From Polaribacter butkevichii (GTDB lineage: Bacteria > Bacteroidota > Bacteroidia > Flavobacteriales > Flavobacteriaceae), in NCBI RefSeq assembly GCF_038024105.1, contig NZ_CP150661.1, positions 310,001 to 374,000 on the forward strand: 64,000 nt of DNA, written 5' to 3'. Made by a program: the position numbers and the translations under genes. The number at the start of each line of letters is the position of its first letter. Position 1 is the first letter of the stretch. Below the pieces are notes generated by a model that saw only the letters and a program-made list of their open reading frames with translations, was not told the DNA's origin and made no database searches. Below, one piece after another: positions 30,933-39,740 of the stretch.

Positions 30933-31980
30933 AAAGAGATTCTCTTTCAATAAAATTAAAAGGAACTTTTACTTTTCCTCTTTTTTTATGTAAAATCATA
31001 TCTGCTGCAGTTTCTGCCATAATTTTAAAATCTGTAGACATTACAGTAATACCTAGTAATTCTTTTAAAGGAGTGTCATTATAAGAAATAATACCTATTT
31101 CATGACCTAGTATGTATTCATCTTCTCTTACTTGTTTTACTAGATTTACTAAATCAGATTCTTCAATAGTAATAAATAAATCACCTGTTTTTAAGATCAT
31201 ATCATCATAAATTTCATTTAAAACTTCAAAATCTAATTTATGTTCTACACAGAATTTTCTAAATCCGTGTAAAATTCTGCGAGGATATGGGTAAATTGCT
31301 TTATCAGGATAAATAAGCATAATTTTTTTATACTTTTTTATTTTAGATAAACCTTCATTGAGTGCAGAATAGATATCATTTTCAAAATCTTGAAAAACTT
31401 CTATACAGTTTTCAATGTCAAGATTTTTTTTAATATTGTCTAAAAGCACTAATTTTTCTTTGGGTATTTTATTTATTGCTTTAACTACATTTTCGGTAAA
31501 GCTTATGTGAGTAGAATCATCTGTTTTAAAATGTGGCATAATAACGTAATAGTCGTATGCAGATTTATTTTTATCTAATAAATTTAAAAATAGAGTTTCA
31601 TCACAATGATATATATGCAAATCTGTATGAGAATTGGCACCTATGGCGTTTATAAAATGGTTATAAGTTCTCATTTTATAAGAACTTAATTTATTCACTA
31701 AAAATAAAATATTAACTTTAGATATTAGTTTTGTTCTAGAAATATAATATCCTTTACCTCTAATTGATGTAATAATATTTCTTTCTTTTAATATGCTATA
31801 AGCTTTTTCTACGGTATCTCTAGAAAGGTAAAATTCCTCACTAAACATATTTATGGAAGGAATTTTTTTATCCATAGTTAAATTTCCAATAGAAATATTA
31901 TGAATTATTGAATCAATGATTTGTTGGTATTTTGGTACCCTCGAATCTTTGTCAATTTTTATATATTTAATCATATCCAT
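30931..31980 (-). CDS. GntR-family transcriptional regulator with periplasmic-binding-like sensor domain (AraR-like), copy 1
   Basis: This 349-residue protein has an N-terminal GntR winged helix (about 10-75: PKYQQIIDSIIHN, then FYLSRDTVEKAYSILKER and GKGYYIS) and a C-terminal domain of about 270 residues with the alternating helices and strands of LacI-type sugar sensors (VNILFLVNKLSSYKMRTYNH). This layout is that of AraR-type sugar-responsive regulators. It is a close paralogue of the next upstream gene over its whole length. I see no octamer in its own 88-bp upstream gap, so it is probably transcribed with the paralogue from P3. Rhamnose or a rhamnose derivative is the likely signal, by context only. 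Confidence 0.88.
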   Translation of the reverse strand: MDMIKYIKIDKDSRVPKYQQIIDSIIHNISIGNLTMDKKIPSINMFSEEFYLSRDTVEKAYSILKERNIITSIRGKGYYISRTKLISKVNILFLVNKLSSYKMRTYNHFINAIGANSHTDLHIYHCDETLFLNLLDKNKSAYDYYVIMPHFKTDDSTHISFTENVVKAINKIPKEKLVLLDNIKKNLDIENCIEVFQDFENDIYSALNEGLSKIKKYKKIMLIYPDKAIYPYPRRILHGFRKFCVEHKLDFEVLNEIYDDMILKTGDLFITIEESDLVNLVKQVREDEYILGHEIGIISYNDTPLKELLGITVMSTDFKIMAETAADMILHKKRGKVKVPFNFIERESL

Positions 31981-32068
31981 ACTAAAGAAAATTTAATAAA
32001 TTAAAAATATAACTTTTTCTTAAGAAAAGATAAGTAAAGATCTTTTTTAACAAAAAAAATGAAGTATT

Positions 32069-33115
32069 CTATAAAGAATTACGATTTATAAATTTAAAAG
32101 GGACTTTTACTTTTCCTTTTTCTTTATTTAAAATCATTTGAGAGGTTATTTCTCCCATTTTTTTAAAGTTTGTAGAAATAACAGTAATTCCCAAAAGAGC
32201 TTTTAGCGGAGTGTCATTATAAGAAATAACGCCCATGTCATTACCTAATGTAAATTCTTTTTCTCTTATTTGATCTATTAAATGAACCAAGTCATCTTCT
32301 TCTATGGTAATAAATAAATCACCTTTTATAAGTACCATATCATTATAAACTTTGTCGAGTACATCAAATTCAAAGTTATGTTCTATACAAAACTTTTTAA
32401 AACCATGTTTAATCCTTTTTGGATAAGGATATATAGTTTTTTGTGGGTAAATAAGAATTAGTTTTTTATATTTTGAAATTTTTTCGAGGCCTTCATTTAA
32501 AGCATTGTAGATGTCATTTTCATAATCTTCATAAACCGTTATAATATTATCATCCATAGGAACTTTCCCATTATCCATTATAATAAGTTTATTTTTAGGA
32601 ATTTTACTAATCGCTTCAGAAACAGCTACTGTAGTACTTGCGTGCTGGTTGTCTTTGGTTTTAAAGTGTGGCATAATAACATAATAATCAAATGCTTTTT
32701 TATGCTTACTTAATAAATTTAAAAATAAAGATTCATCACAATGATAAATATGTAGATCTACAAATGAGTTTGGCCCCATACTATTTAAGAAGGAATAATA
32801 TGTTTCCATCTTGTACCAGCTTAATTTATTAATGAGGAATAAAATATTAACTTTAGATATTAACTTAGTTCTTGTTACATAAAACCCCTTTCCTTTAATA
32901 GAAGTAATAATCTTTCTTTCTTTTAGAATGCTATATGCTTTTTCTACGGTATCTCTAGAAAGATAAAATTCTTCGCTAAATCGATTAATTGAGGTAATTT
33001 TTTGATCTATTTTTAAATTCCCTTTAGAGATGTTTTCAATAATTTGGTCAACTATTTGTTGATATTTTGGTATTCTTGAGTTTTCATCAATTTTAATATA
33101 TTTATATATTTCCAT
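32069..33115 (-). CDS. GntR-family transcriptional regulator with periplasmic-binding-like sensor domain (AraR-like), copy 2
   Basis: This 348-residue protein has the same two-domain layout as the neighbouring copy and long identical runs such as FYLSRDTVEKAYSILKER and RTKLISKVNILFL. The winged helix differs at a few positions in and near the recognition region (RIPKYQQIVDQIIENISKG; ITSINRFSEEF), and the sensor domains diverge more, so the two may read different ligands. Its promoter region holds the best operator array in the window: three 10-bp repeats followed by a perfect TAnnTTTG box. That suggests autoregulation and makes this gene the leading candidate for the regulon's transcription factor. 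It faces away from rhaEW across a 402-bp gap. Confidence 0.9.
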   Translation of the reverse strand: MEIYKYIKIDENSRIPKYQQIVDQIIENISKGNLKIDQKITSINRFSEEFYLSRDTVEKAYSILKERKIITSIKGKGFYVTRTKLISKVNILFLINKLSWYKMETYYSFLNSMGPNSFVDLHIYHCDESLFLNLLSKHKKAFDYYVIMPHFKTKDNQHASTTVAVSEAISKIPKNKLIIMDNGKVPMDDNIITVYEDYENDIYNALNEGLEKISKYKKLILIYPQKTIYPYPKRIKHGFKKFCIEHNFEFDVLDKVYNDMVLIKGDLFITIEEDDLVHLIDQIREKEFTLGNDMGVISYNDTPLKALLGITVISTNFKKMGEITSQMILNKEKGKVKVPFKFINRNSL

Positions 33116-33214
33116 GGGTATTAATTTATAAATATTTAACTTGTTGTTATGTGCTATAGAAAGTAAAAAATTACATTTTGGTTAAGTAATTATTGTAAAT
33201 TTCAATATTTAACC

Positions 33215-33270
33215 CAAAATTAACTTTAAAGTACATTTAAAGAGTCCTGCACTATCCTGTACTATCCTGT
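33215..33270 (-). promoter_or_regulatory. Regulon promoter P3: three tandem 10-bp operator repeats plus perfect -7 box
   Basis: Read on the - strand there are ACAGGATA (33270-33263), ACAGGATA (33260-33253) and GCAGGACT (33250-33243), joined by GT, so the repeat unit is exactly 10 bp. The T of TAATTTTG (33222-33215), a full match to TAnnTTTG, is 21 bp below the last base of the third copy. It drives the GntR pair with a leader of about 90 nt. Confidence 0.78.
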
Positions 33271-33437
33271 TTTATTTTCTCAATCCAATGATATCAAGAA
33301 GTATAGCTCTTTTTTTTATTTGTAATGCTCTTAAATAAATAATTAGTATAAATTAATTAAGTAGAAAATTTAGGGAGTTTTATATTTATTTAATATAAAA
33401 AATTAAAATTATATAAATTTATAAGCCAAATCTATGC

Positions 33438-33487
33438 GGACACGGTACAGTACAGGATACAAAAGTTTGTTATGAGATATATTTTTG
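33438..33487 (+). promoter_or_regulatory. Regulon promoter P4: ACAGGATA plus perfect -7 box, upstream of rhaEW
   Basis: ACAGGATA (33452-33459) ends 21 bp upstream of the T of TATTTTTG (33480-33487), a full match to TAnnTTTG. A partial copy, ACGGTACA, lies 10 bp upstream (33442-33449). The predicted leader is about 25 nt before the rhaEW ATG. The octamer occupies the place where a -33 element would normally be. Confidence 0.75.
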
Positions 33488-33517
33488 ATGTAATATTTTT
33501 ATAACCAAGAAACCAAT

Positions 33518-35623
33518 ATGGAAAATAAAACAAAAACTTTTAATTACGTAGATTATTTATGGGACGAAGAAAAGGCATTATCATTTGGTGATAACCAAGT
33601 TGATTTGTTTTTATATAGATCAAATATATTAGGAGCCGATTTAAGAATTACAAATTACGGAGGTGGTAACACTAGCTGTAGAACGATAGAAAAAGACCCA
33701 CTAACCAATGAAGAGGTAGAGGTAATGTGGATAAAAGGTTCTGGTGGAGATATAGGAACTTTAAACAGAAGTGGTATTGCTGGGATTTATACAAATCGAT
33801 TACGTGATTTAAAAAATGTTTACGGCGGTTTAGAAGATGAAGATAGAATGGTGGGGTTATTTAATCACTGTATTTTCGATTTAGATAGTAAAGCACCTTC
33901 TATAGATACACCTTTACATGGTTTATTACCATTTGCACATATAGATCACTTGCATCCAGATGCTTTAATAGCAGTTGCTGCAGCAAAAGATAGTGAAAAA
34001 GTTACCAAAGAAATTTGGGGAGACACTATGGGATGGGTGCCTTGGCAACGTCCTGGGTTTGATTTAGGTCTTCAAATAGAAAAGTGTTTAGAAGATAATC
34101 CTGGTATTAGAGGAATTGTTTTAGGATCTCATGGTTTATTTACTTGGGGAGATACTTCTTACGAATGTTATATAAATAGTTTAGAAGTTATTGAAATGGC
34201 TTCTGAATTTATAGAGAAAAAAATAAAAGAAAAAGGAAGCGTTTTTGGTGGTCAGAAAATAGAAAGCTTACCAAAAGAAGAACGTTTAGAAAAAGCGGCT
34301 CAAATAATGCCTTTATTAAGAGGTTTATGTTCTTCAGAGAACAGAATGATTGGTCATTTTTCTGATACAGATGTTGTAATGGAATACATTAATAGTAATG
34401 ATTTAGAAAGATTAGCTCCTATGGGAACATCTTGTCCAGATCACTTCTTGCGTACAAAAATTCAACCTTTAGTTTTAACGTTAGATAAAAACGAAGATTT
34501 ATCTGATGCAGATGCAATTCTTAAAAAGTTAGAACCTGCATTTGCAGCTTACAGACAAGAATATTTAGACTATTACAATACATGTAAAAAAGAAAATAGC
34601 CCTGCAGTAAGAGATGCAAACCCAGTAATTATTATTTACCCAGGAGTAGGGATGTTTAGTTTTGCAAAAAATAAGCAAACAACTCGTGTAGCAAACGAAT
34701 TTTATATCAATGCAATTAATGTAATGCGTGGTGCAGAAGCAATTACTTCTTACACGTCATTACCAAGACAAGAAGCTTTTGATATTGAATATTGGTTATT
34801 AGAAGAGGCAAAATTACAACGTATGCCAAAAGAACAACCTTTATCACGTAAAGTAGCATTAGTTACAGGAGCCGGTGGAGGAATTGGTAAAGCAATTGCA
34901 GATAAATTAGCAGCCGAAGGAGCAAATGTTGTTTTAACGGATATTAATGAAGAAAGTTTAGTTAAAGCAAACGCAACTTATAAAAGAGATGTTTCTACAT
35001 ATGCTATTTGTGATGTAACAAATACAGACTCTATTGCATCTGCTTACAAAAAAGCATGTATAGAATTTGGTGGAGTAGATATAATTGTACACAGTGCTGG
35101 TTTAGCAATTTCTAAAGCATTAGAAGATACTACTGATAAAGATTGGAATATTTTACAAAGTATTTTAGTAAAAGGTCAGTTTGATTTAGCAAAACAAGCT
35201 ACTGCAATTATGCGAAAACAAGGTCTTGGAGGAGATTATATTGCCATAGCAAGTAAAAATGGTTTGGTAGCAGGACCAAATAATGTAGCTTACGGAACAG
35301 CAAAAGCAGCACAACAGCACATGGTACGTTTATTAGCTGCAGAGTTAGGAAAAGATAAAATTAGAGTAAACACAGTAAATCCTGATGGAGTTATTGTAGG
35401 TAGTAAAATTTGGGAAGGTGCTTGGGCAGAAGGTAGAGCAAAAGCAAATGGAATTACCGTAGAAGAATTGCCAGCATTTTATGCAAAAAGAAATCTATTA
35501 AATGAAATTATTACCCCAGATGATATTGCAAACGGAGTATTTTCTTTAGTAGGAATTCTAGATAAATCTACAGGAAACATTATAAATGTTGATGGTGGTA
35601 TGGCAAATGCCTTTGTTAGATAG
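33518..35623 (+). CDS. rhaEW: Bifunctional rhamnulose-1-phosphate aldolase / short-chain (lactaldehyde or alcohol) dehydrogenase
   Basis: This 701-residue fusion has an N-terminal class II aldolase (about 20-420: NYGGGNTSCRT, HIDHLHPDALIAV and LGSHGLFTWGDT supply the zinc and substrate residues). The C-terminal classical SDR (about 440-701) has the NAD site VTGAGGGIGKA and the active-site YGTAKAA (Tyr-x-x-x-Lys). Such proteins split L-rhamnulose-1-phosphate into DHAP and L-lactaldehyde and oxidise or reduce the lactaldehyde. It is cytoplasmic. It is the first gene of the rhamnose operon, under P4, and is followed by a hairpin that may lower expression of the genes downstream. Confidence 0.93.
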   Translation: MENKTKTFNYVDYLWDEEKALSFGDNQVDLFLYRSNILGADLRITNYGGGNTSCRTIEKDPLTNEEVEVMWIKGSGGDIGTLNRSGIAGIYTNRLRDLKNVYGGLEDEDRMVGLFNHCIFDLDSKAPSIDTPLHGLLPFAHIDHLHPDALIAVAAAKDSEKVTKEIWGDTMGWVPWQRPGFDLGLQIEKCLEDNPGIRGIVLGSHGLFTWGDTSYECYINSLEVIEMASEFIEKKIKEKGSVFGGQKIESLPKEERLEKAAQIMPLLRGLCSSENRMIGHFSDTDVVMEYINSNDLERLAPMGTSCPDHFLRTKIQPLVLTLDKNEDLSDADAILKKLEPAFAAYRQEYLDYYNTCKKENSPAVRDANPVIIIYPGVGMFSFAKNKQTTRVANEFYINAINVMRGAEAITSYTSLPRQEAFDIEYWLLEEAKLQRMPKEQPLSRKVALVTGAGGGIGKAIADKLAAEGANVVLTDINEESLVKANATYKRDVSTYAICDVTNTDSIASAYKKACIEFGGVDIIVHSAGLAISKALEDTTDKDWNILQSILVKGQFDLAKQATAIMRKQGLGGDYIAIASKNGLVAGPNNVAYGTAKAAQQHMVRLLAAELGKDKIRVNTVNPDGVIVGSKIWEGAWAEGRAKANGITVEELPAFYAKRNLLNEIITPDDIANGVFSLVGILDKSTGNIINVDGGMANAFVR

Positions 35624-35646
35624 TAAAAAAAAAGTAATTTATAAAT

Positions 35647-35690
35647 AAAAAAAAGCTTTTATAAATTCAATGTTTATAAAAGTTTTTTTT
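35647..35690 (+). terminator. Terminator-like hairpin inside the rhamnose operon
   Basis: CTTTTATAAA (35656-35665) pairs with TTTATAAAAG (35673-35682) around a 7-nt loop and is followed by eight T. The flanking A-run could extend the stem with one bulged G. It sits between rhaEW and rhaI, so it may act as a partial terminator or as a 3' stabiliser that sets aldolase above the other enzymes. Confidence 0.6.
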
Positions 35691-35704
35691 GTAAGAATTA
35701 AAAC

Positions 35705-36985
35705 ATGAAAGTAAGTAAAGAGCAAATCTTTGAGTACAACAAAAAAGGGTTAGAAAATCATACAGAAAAATTAGATTTTCTTGCAGGACAGTTAACAAAA
35801 AAAGGACATGATGTAGCAAGCATCGTTTCTAAATTATCAGAATTTCAAGTAGCAATTCCTAGTTGGGCATTAGGTGCTGGAGGAACACGTTTTGGTAGGT
35901 TTTCTCATTTTGGAGAACCATCTACATTAGAACAAAAAATAGATGATGTAGGGGTTTTACATAGCTTAACACAAACTGCAGGAGCTGTTTCTTTACATAT
36001 TCCTTGGGATGTGCCTTCTGACTATGCAGCAATTAAAGAAAAAGCAGATAGCTTAAATATTAAATTTGATGCTATAAACTCTAATACTTTTCAAGATCAA
36101 AAAGACGCAAAAGAAAGCTATAAATTTGGCTCATTAAGTAACACAAGTCAGGCTATTAGAGAGCAAGCAATTCAGCATAATTTAGATGTTATAAAAATAG
36201 GAGACAAATTAGGTTCTAAAAGCTTAACAGTTTGGTTGGCAGATGGTTCTTGTTTTCCTGGACAAAACAACTTTCAAACGGCATTTCAAAATACACAAAA
36301 CAGTTTAATCGATATTTACAAAGGTTTACCAGATGATTGGAAATTATTAATAGAATACAAGCCTTTCGAACCAAATTTCTATAGCACAGTTATACAAGAT
36401 TGGGGAGCTTCTTTAATGTTAGCTAATGGTTGTGGAGACAAAGCATTTACGTTAGTAGATTTAGGACACCATTTACCAAATAGTAATATAGAACAAATTG
36501 TTTCTATTTTACAGTTAAAAGGAAAATTAGGTGGTTTCCATTTTAATGATAGTAAATACGGAGATGATGATTTAACCGTTGGTAGTATTAAACCTTATGC
36601 ATTATTCTTAATCTTTAATGAATTGGTTTATGGTATGGAAAACAATCCTCAAAACCCAGATTTAGCGTGGATGATTGATGCAAGTCATAATATTAAAGAT
36701 CCATTAGAAGATTTAATTCAATCTTTAGAAGCAATTCAAGAAGCATATGCAAAAGCACTTTTAGTAGATCAAAATTTATTAAGAGCAGCACAAGAAGCAA
36801 ATGATGTTGTTAAATGTCAAGAAATTCTTCAAGGAGCATACAGAACAGATGTACGTCCATTAATAGAAAAAGCACGTTTAAACACAGGTGGAGTTATTAG
36901 TCCTATTAATGCTTATAGAAGTTTTAATGTAAGAGAAGAGCTTATTAAAGAAAGAGGTAGAAATACAGTTGCTACTGGTCTATAA
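35705..36985 (+). CDS. rhaI: L-rhamnose isomerase (Pseudomonas-type)
   Basis: This 426-residue protein matches the length of the RhaI type (about 430) rather than E. coli RhaA. It is a TIM-barrel of the xylose-isomerase-like fold. Metal and substrate residues are visible in LIEYKPFEPNFYSTV, VDLGHHLPNSNIEQIV and GGFHFNDSKYGDDDL. It converts L-rhamnose to L-rhamnulose in the cytoplasm. It starts 81 bp after rhaEW, past the hairpin, and lies 9 bp before the kinase. Confidence 0.93.
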   Translation: MKVSKEQIFEYNKKGLENHTEKLDFLAGQLTKKGHDVASIVSKLSEFQVAIPSWALGAGGTRFGRFSHFGEPSTLEQKIDDVGVLHSLTQTAGAVSLHIPWDVPSDYAAIKEKADSLNIKFDAINSNTFQDQKDAKESYKFGSLSNTSQAIREQAIQHNLDVIKIGDKLGSKSLTVWLADGSCFPGQNNFQTAFQNTQNSLIDIYKGLPDDWKLLIEYKPFEPNFYSTVIQDWGASLMLANGCGDKAFTLVDLGHHLPNSNIEQIVSILQLKGKLGGFHFNDSKYGDDDLTVGSIKPYALFLIFNELVYGMENNPQNPDLAWMIDASHNIKDPLEDLIQSLEAIQEAYAKALLVDQNLLRAAQEANDVVKCQEILQGAYRTDVRPLIEKARLNTGGVISPINAYRSFNVREELIKERGRNTVATGL

Positions 36986-36994
36986 TATTTAATT

Positions 36995-38371
36995 ATGAAA
37001 CAAAAAGTAACCGCTGTTTTTGATATAGGAAAAACGAATAAAAAGTTTTTCCTATTTGACAAAGACTTTAAAGAAGTTCATAAAGAATATATTTCTTTTG
37101 ATGAAATTCTTGATGAAGATGGGCATCCTACAGAAAATTTACCTGCATTACAAAAATGGTTAAAAGATGTTTTTGATAGAATTTTAAAGGCAAAAGAATT
37201 TAGTGTTAAAGCAATTAATTTTTCTACTTATGGAGCCAGTTTTGTTCATATTGATGAAGATGGTAAAGCATTAACTCCTTTGTATAATTATACAAAAGAA
37301 ATTGATGAAAAAGTAGTTGATGATTTTTATAAAAAATATGGTCCAGAATTAGAGCTAACAAGAACAAGTGGCGCACCAAAATCTGGCTTATTAAACTCTG
37401 GGATGCAATTGTATTGGTTAAAACATACAAAACCAGAAATTTTTAAAAAAATTAAATATTCTCTTCATTTACCACAATACTTAAGTTTTATTTTTACGGG
37501 TATTCCGTTAAGTGAATATACAAGTATAGGTTGCCATACTTCTTTATGGAATTATGAAACTAAAGATTATCAAGATTGGGTATATAAAGAAGGAATTAAT
37601 AAAATACTACCGCCACTTGTTTCTACAGAAACAAGCGTAAACATCAATTACAATGGTAAAAGAATTAAAATTGGTGTTGGTATACATGATAGTTCATCGG
37701 CACTTTTGCCTTATGTTAGAAGCGTAAAAAAACCTTTTGTATTAGTATCTACAGGAACTTGGAGCATTGCTTTAAACCCTTTTACAGATACTCCTTTAAC
37801 AGAAAGTGATGTAACGTTGGGTTGTATAAATTACATGAGAATAAATGGAAAACCAGTAAAATCTTCTCGTTTATTTTTAGGTAATGAATATAAAATTCAG
37901 GTAGCAAAATTAACAGAACAATATAAGGTAGATAAAGACTATCATAAAACTGTAGATTTTGATCTTGATGTATATTCAGAAATCATGCAAAATTTTCAGT
38001 ATGCATTTAAATGGGAATCTTTTTCTGATAAAAATATGCCTGAAAAAACATCTTATTCTTATCCTAATTTTGAGCAAGCCTATCATCATTTAATGATAGA
38101 GTTAGTGCAATTGCAAGTACAAAGTATAAATAGAATTGCAGATACACACAAAATAGATAGACTTTATATTGATGGTGGTTTTACAGATAATGATTTATAT
38201 ATAAAATTACTATCACATTATTTAAGAGGTATGAAATTAAGAACCACTAAAGCGTCTTTAGGATCTGCTTTGGGTGCAGCAATTTCAATATCAGATACCA
38301 AATTAAATTCTAAGTTTTTAAGAGAAAATTACGCATTAAAAAAACATGTGCCATTTATTATTAGTGGCTAA
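36995..38371 (+). CDS. rhaB: Rhamnulokinase-like FGGY-family carbohydrate kinase
   Basis: This 458-residue FGGY kinase has the phosphate-binding start AVFDIGKTNKKFFLF, the second ATP-site segment LVSTGTWSIAL and the C-terminal DGGFTDNDLYIKLL. By position between rhaI and two aldolases it should phosphorylate L-rhamnulose at C1. It is divergent from E. coli RhaB, so a related ketose (for example L-fuculose) could be an extra or alternative substrate. It follows rhaI by 9 bp. Confidence 0.85.
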   Translation: MKQKVTAVFDIGKTNKKFFLFDKDFKEVHKEYISFDEILDEDGHPTENLPALQKWLKDVFDRILKAKEFSVKAINFSTYGASFVHIDEDGKALTPLYNYTKEIDEKVVDDFYKKYGPELELTRTSGAPKSGLLNSGMQLYWLKHTKPEIFKKIKYSLHLPQYLSFIFTGIPLSEYTSIGCHTSLWNYETKDYQDWVYKEGINKILPPLVSTETSVNINYNGKRIKIGVGIHDSSSALLPYVRSVKKPFVLVSTGTWSIALNPFTDTPLTESDVTLGCINYMRINGKPVKSSRLFLGNEYKIQVAKLTEQYKVDKDYHKTVDFDLDVYSEIMQNFQYAFKWESFSDKNMPEKTSYSYPNFEQAYHHLMIELVQLQVQSINRIADTHKIDRLYIDGGFTDNDLYIKLLSHYLRGMKLRTTKASLGSALGAAISISDTKLNSKFLRENYALKKHVPFIISG

Positions 38372-38408
38372 GTTTATTAAAATATTAAACTAACAAAAAA
38401 GAAAAAAA

Positions 38409-39698
38409 ATGTCTAAGAACATAAAATTAATTCACCCGAGAGATCAAATTACAGAAATAATAAGTAGAATTTATAAAAGAGGAATGACTACTACTTCTGG
38501 TGGTAATATTTCTATTATAGATGAACAAGGAGATATTTGGGTAACTCCATCTGCAGTAGACAAAGGATCTTTAAGATCTTCAGATATTATTTGTGTTAAA
38601 AAAGATGGTACTATTATAGGTAAACATAAGCCATCATCAGAATTTCCTTTTCATAAAGCAATTTACGAATCTAGACCAGATATTAAATCTGTAATTCATG
38701 CACATCCACCAGCATTAGTTTCTTTTAGTATTGTGCGTCAAATACCAAATACAAATATTATTTCTCAGGCAAGACATATTTGTGGACCAATTGGTTATGC
38801 AAAATATGAATTACCAGGAAGTGATGATTTAGGAAAAGTTATTGGAGAAGAGTTTAAAAAAGGCTTTAAAGCTATTATTATGGAAAATCACGGAACTGTT
38901 TTAGGTGGAAGTGATTTAACAGATGCTTATGAGCGTTTTGAAGCTTTAGAGTTTTGTGCAAGTACCATTTTATATGGTTCTCAAATAGGTACACCAAAGT
39001 ATTTAACAGATGCACAAATAGATGAATTTGAAACGCAAGCAAAAGGTGTTTTACCAGAAATGGAAGAAACCGTATACACTTCTGAAGAAGTAGAAAAAAG
39101 ACTTGAAATCTGTAATATTGTTAAACGTTCTTGTGAACAAGGTTTAATGATTAGTTCTTACGGTACCGTTTCTATGAGATGGAATGAAAATGACTTTTTA
39201 ATTACCCCAACAGGTTTAAATAGATGGGATATTGATGTAGATGATATTGTACAAATTAAAGGAGGAAAAAGAGAAGCAGGTAAAGTACCAAGTAGAGCTT
39301 CTTGGATTCATCAAGAAATTTACAATCGTAATCCAGATGTAAACTCTATTATTATGACGCAATCTCCATATTTAATGGCTTTTGGTGTAACAGGAGAGTA
39401 TTTAAATGTAAGAACTATACCCGAAAGTTGGATCTTTTTACAAGATATAAATACGGTAAAATATGGTAATCATTTTAGAAAGAATAACAACTCTGAAATG
39501 GTAGACAATTGTGCTACAGCATTAATAATTGAAAATGATTCTGTAATTATTACAGGAGATAAATTACTACAAACATTCGATTATTTAGAAGTAGCAGAAT
39601 TTAGCGCAAAATCAATAGTTTTAGGAAACTCTCTAGGGAAAATGGTTCCAATTAATGATGATCAAGTAGAAGAATTAAGAAAGAAGTTTTTAGGATAA
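38409..39698 (+). CDS. Tandem class II aldolase/adducin domain protein
   Basis: This 429-residue protein is two aldolase-II domains in a row. The first (about 5-205) keeps the catalytic Glu in KPSSEFPFHKA and the zinc ligands in VIHAHPPALVSF and IMENHGTVLGGS. The second (about 225-425) has the fold (SSYGTVSMRWNENDFLITPTG), but the matching segment reads IIMTQSPYLMAFG, without the His-x-His pair, and the position of the third His reads ITGDKLLQ. One active and one probably non-catalytic half is therefore expected. rhaEW already supplies a rhamnulose-phosphate aldolase, so this one may serve a different sugar phosphate such as L-fuculose-1-phosphate. It lies in the rhamnose operon. Confidence 0.82.
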   Translation: MSKNIKLIHPRDQITEIISRIYKRGMTTTSGGNISIIDEQGDIWVTPSAVDKGSLRSSDIICVKKDGTIIGKHKPSSEFPFHKAIYESRPDIKSVIHAHPPALVSFSIVRQIPNTNIISQARHICGPIGYAKYELPGSDDLGKVIGEEFKKGFKAIIMENHGTVLGGSDLTDAYERFEALEFCASTILYGSQIGTPKYLTDAQIDEFETQAKGVLPEMEETVYTSEEVEKRLEICNIVKRSCEQGLMISSYGTVSMRWNENDFLITPTGLNRWDIDVDDIVQIKGGKREAGKVPSRASWIHQEIYNRNPDVNSIIMTQSPYLMAFGVTGEYLNVRTIPESWIFLQDINTVKYGNHFRKNNNSEMVDNCATALIIENDSVIITGDKLLQTFDYLEVAEFSAKSIVLGNSLGKMVPINDDQVEELRKKFLG

Positions 39699-39740
39699 TA
39701 ACTTTTTTTAGTAAAATAGAATTAACAATAACAAAATTAC

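Larger units (their letters stand above)
33116..33517. other. 402-bp divergent regulatory region between gntR copy 2 and rhaEW
   Basis: No gene is seen. It contains P3 for the - strand gntR pair (33215-33270) and P4 for the + strand rhamnose operon (33438-33487). About 165 bp of A/T-rich DNA lies between the two operators, with no other structure that I can support. The spacing would allow looping between the two operators. Confidence 0.7.

Noticed and set aside
32015..32028. 14-bp palindrome TTTTCTTAAGAAAA between the GntR genes as an operator
   Set aside because: Only A/T-rich with a single copy, and not linked to the octamer or a -7 box; it may be chance.
33245..33270. CRISPR-like or IS-end reading of the tandem repeats
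   Set aside because: The repeat unit is only 10 bp with no spacers, and single copies recur at promoters with fixed spacing, which fits operators.
38409..39698. A 1,2-propanediol (B12-dependent) branch of rhamnose breakdown linked to the cobalamin cluster
   Set aside because: No diol dehydratase, PduCDE-type or shell-protein genes are in the window; the lactaldehyde goes to AldA and LutABC instead, so the nearness of the cobalamin genes is probably coincidental.
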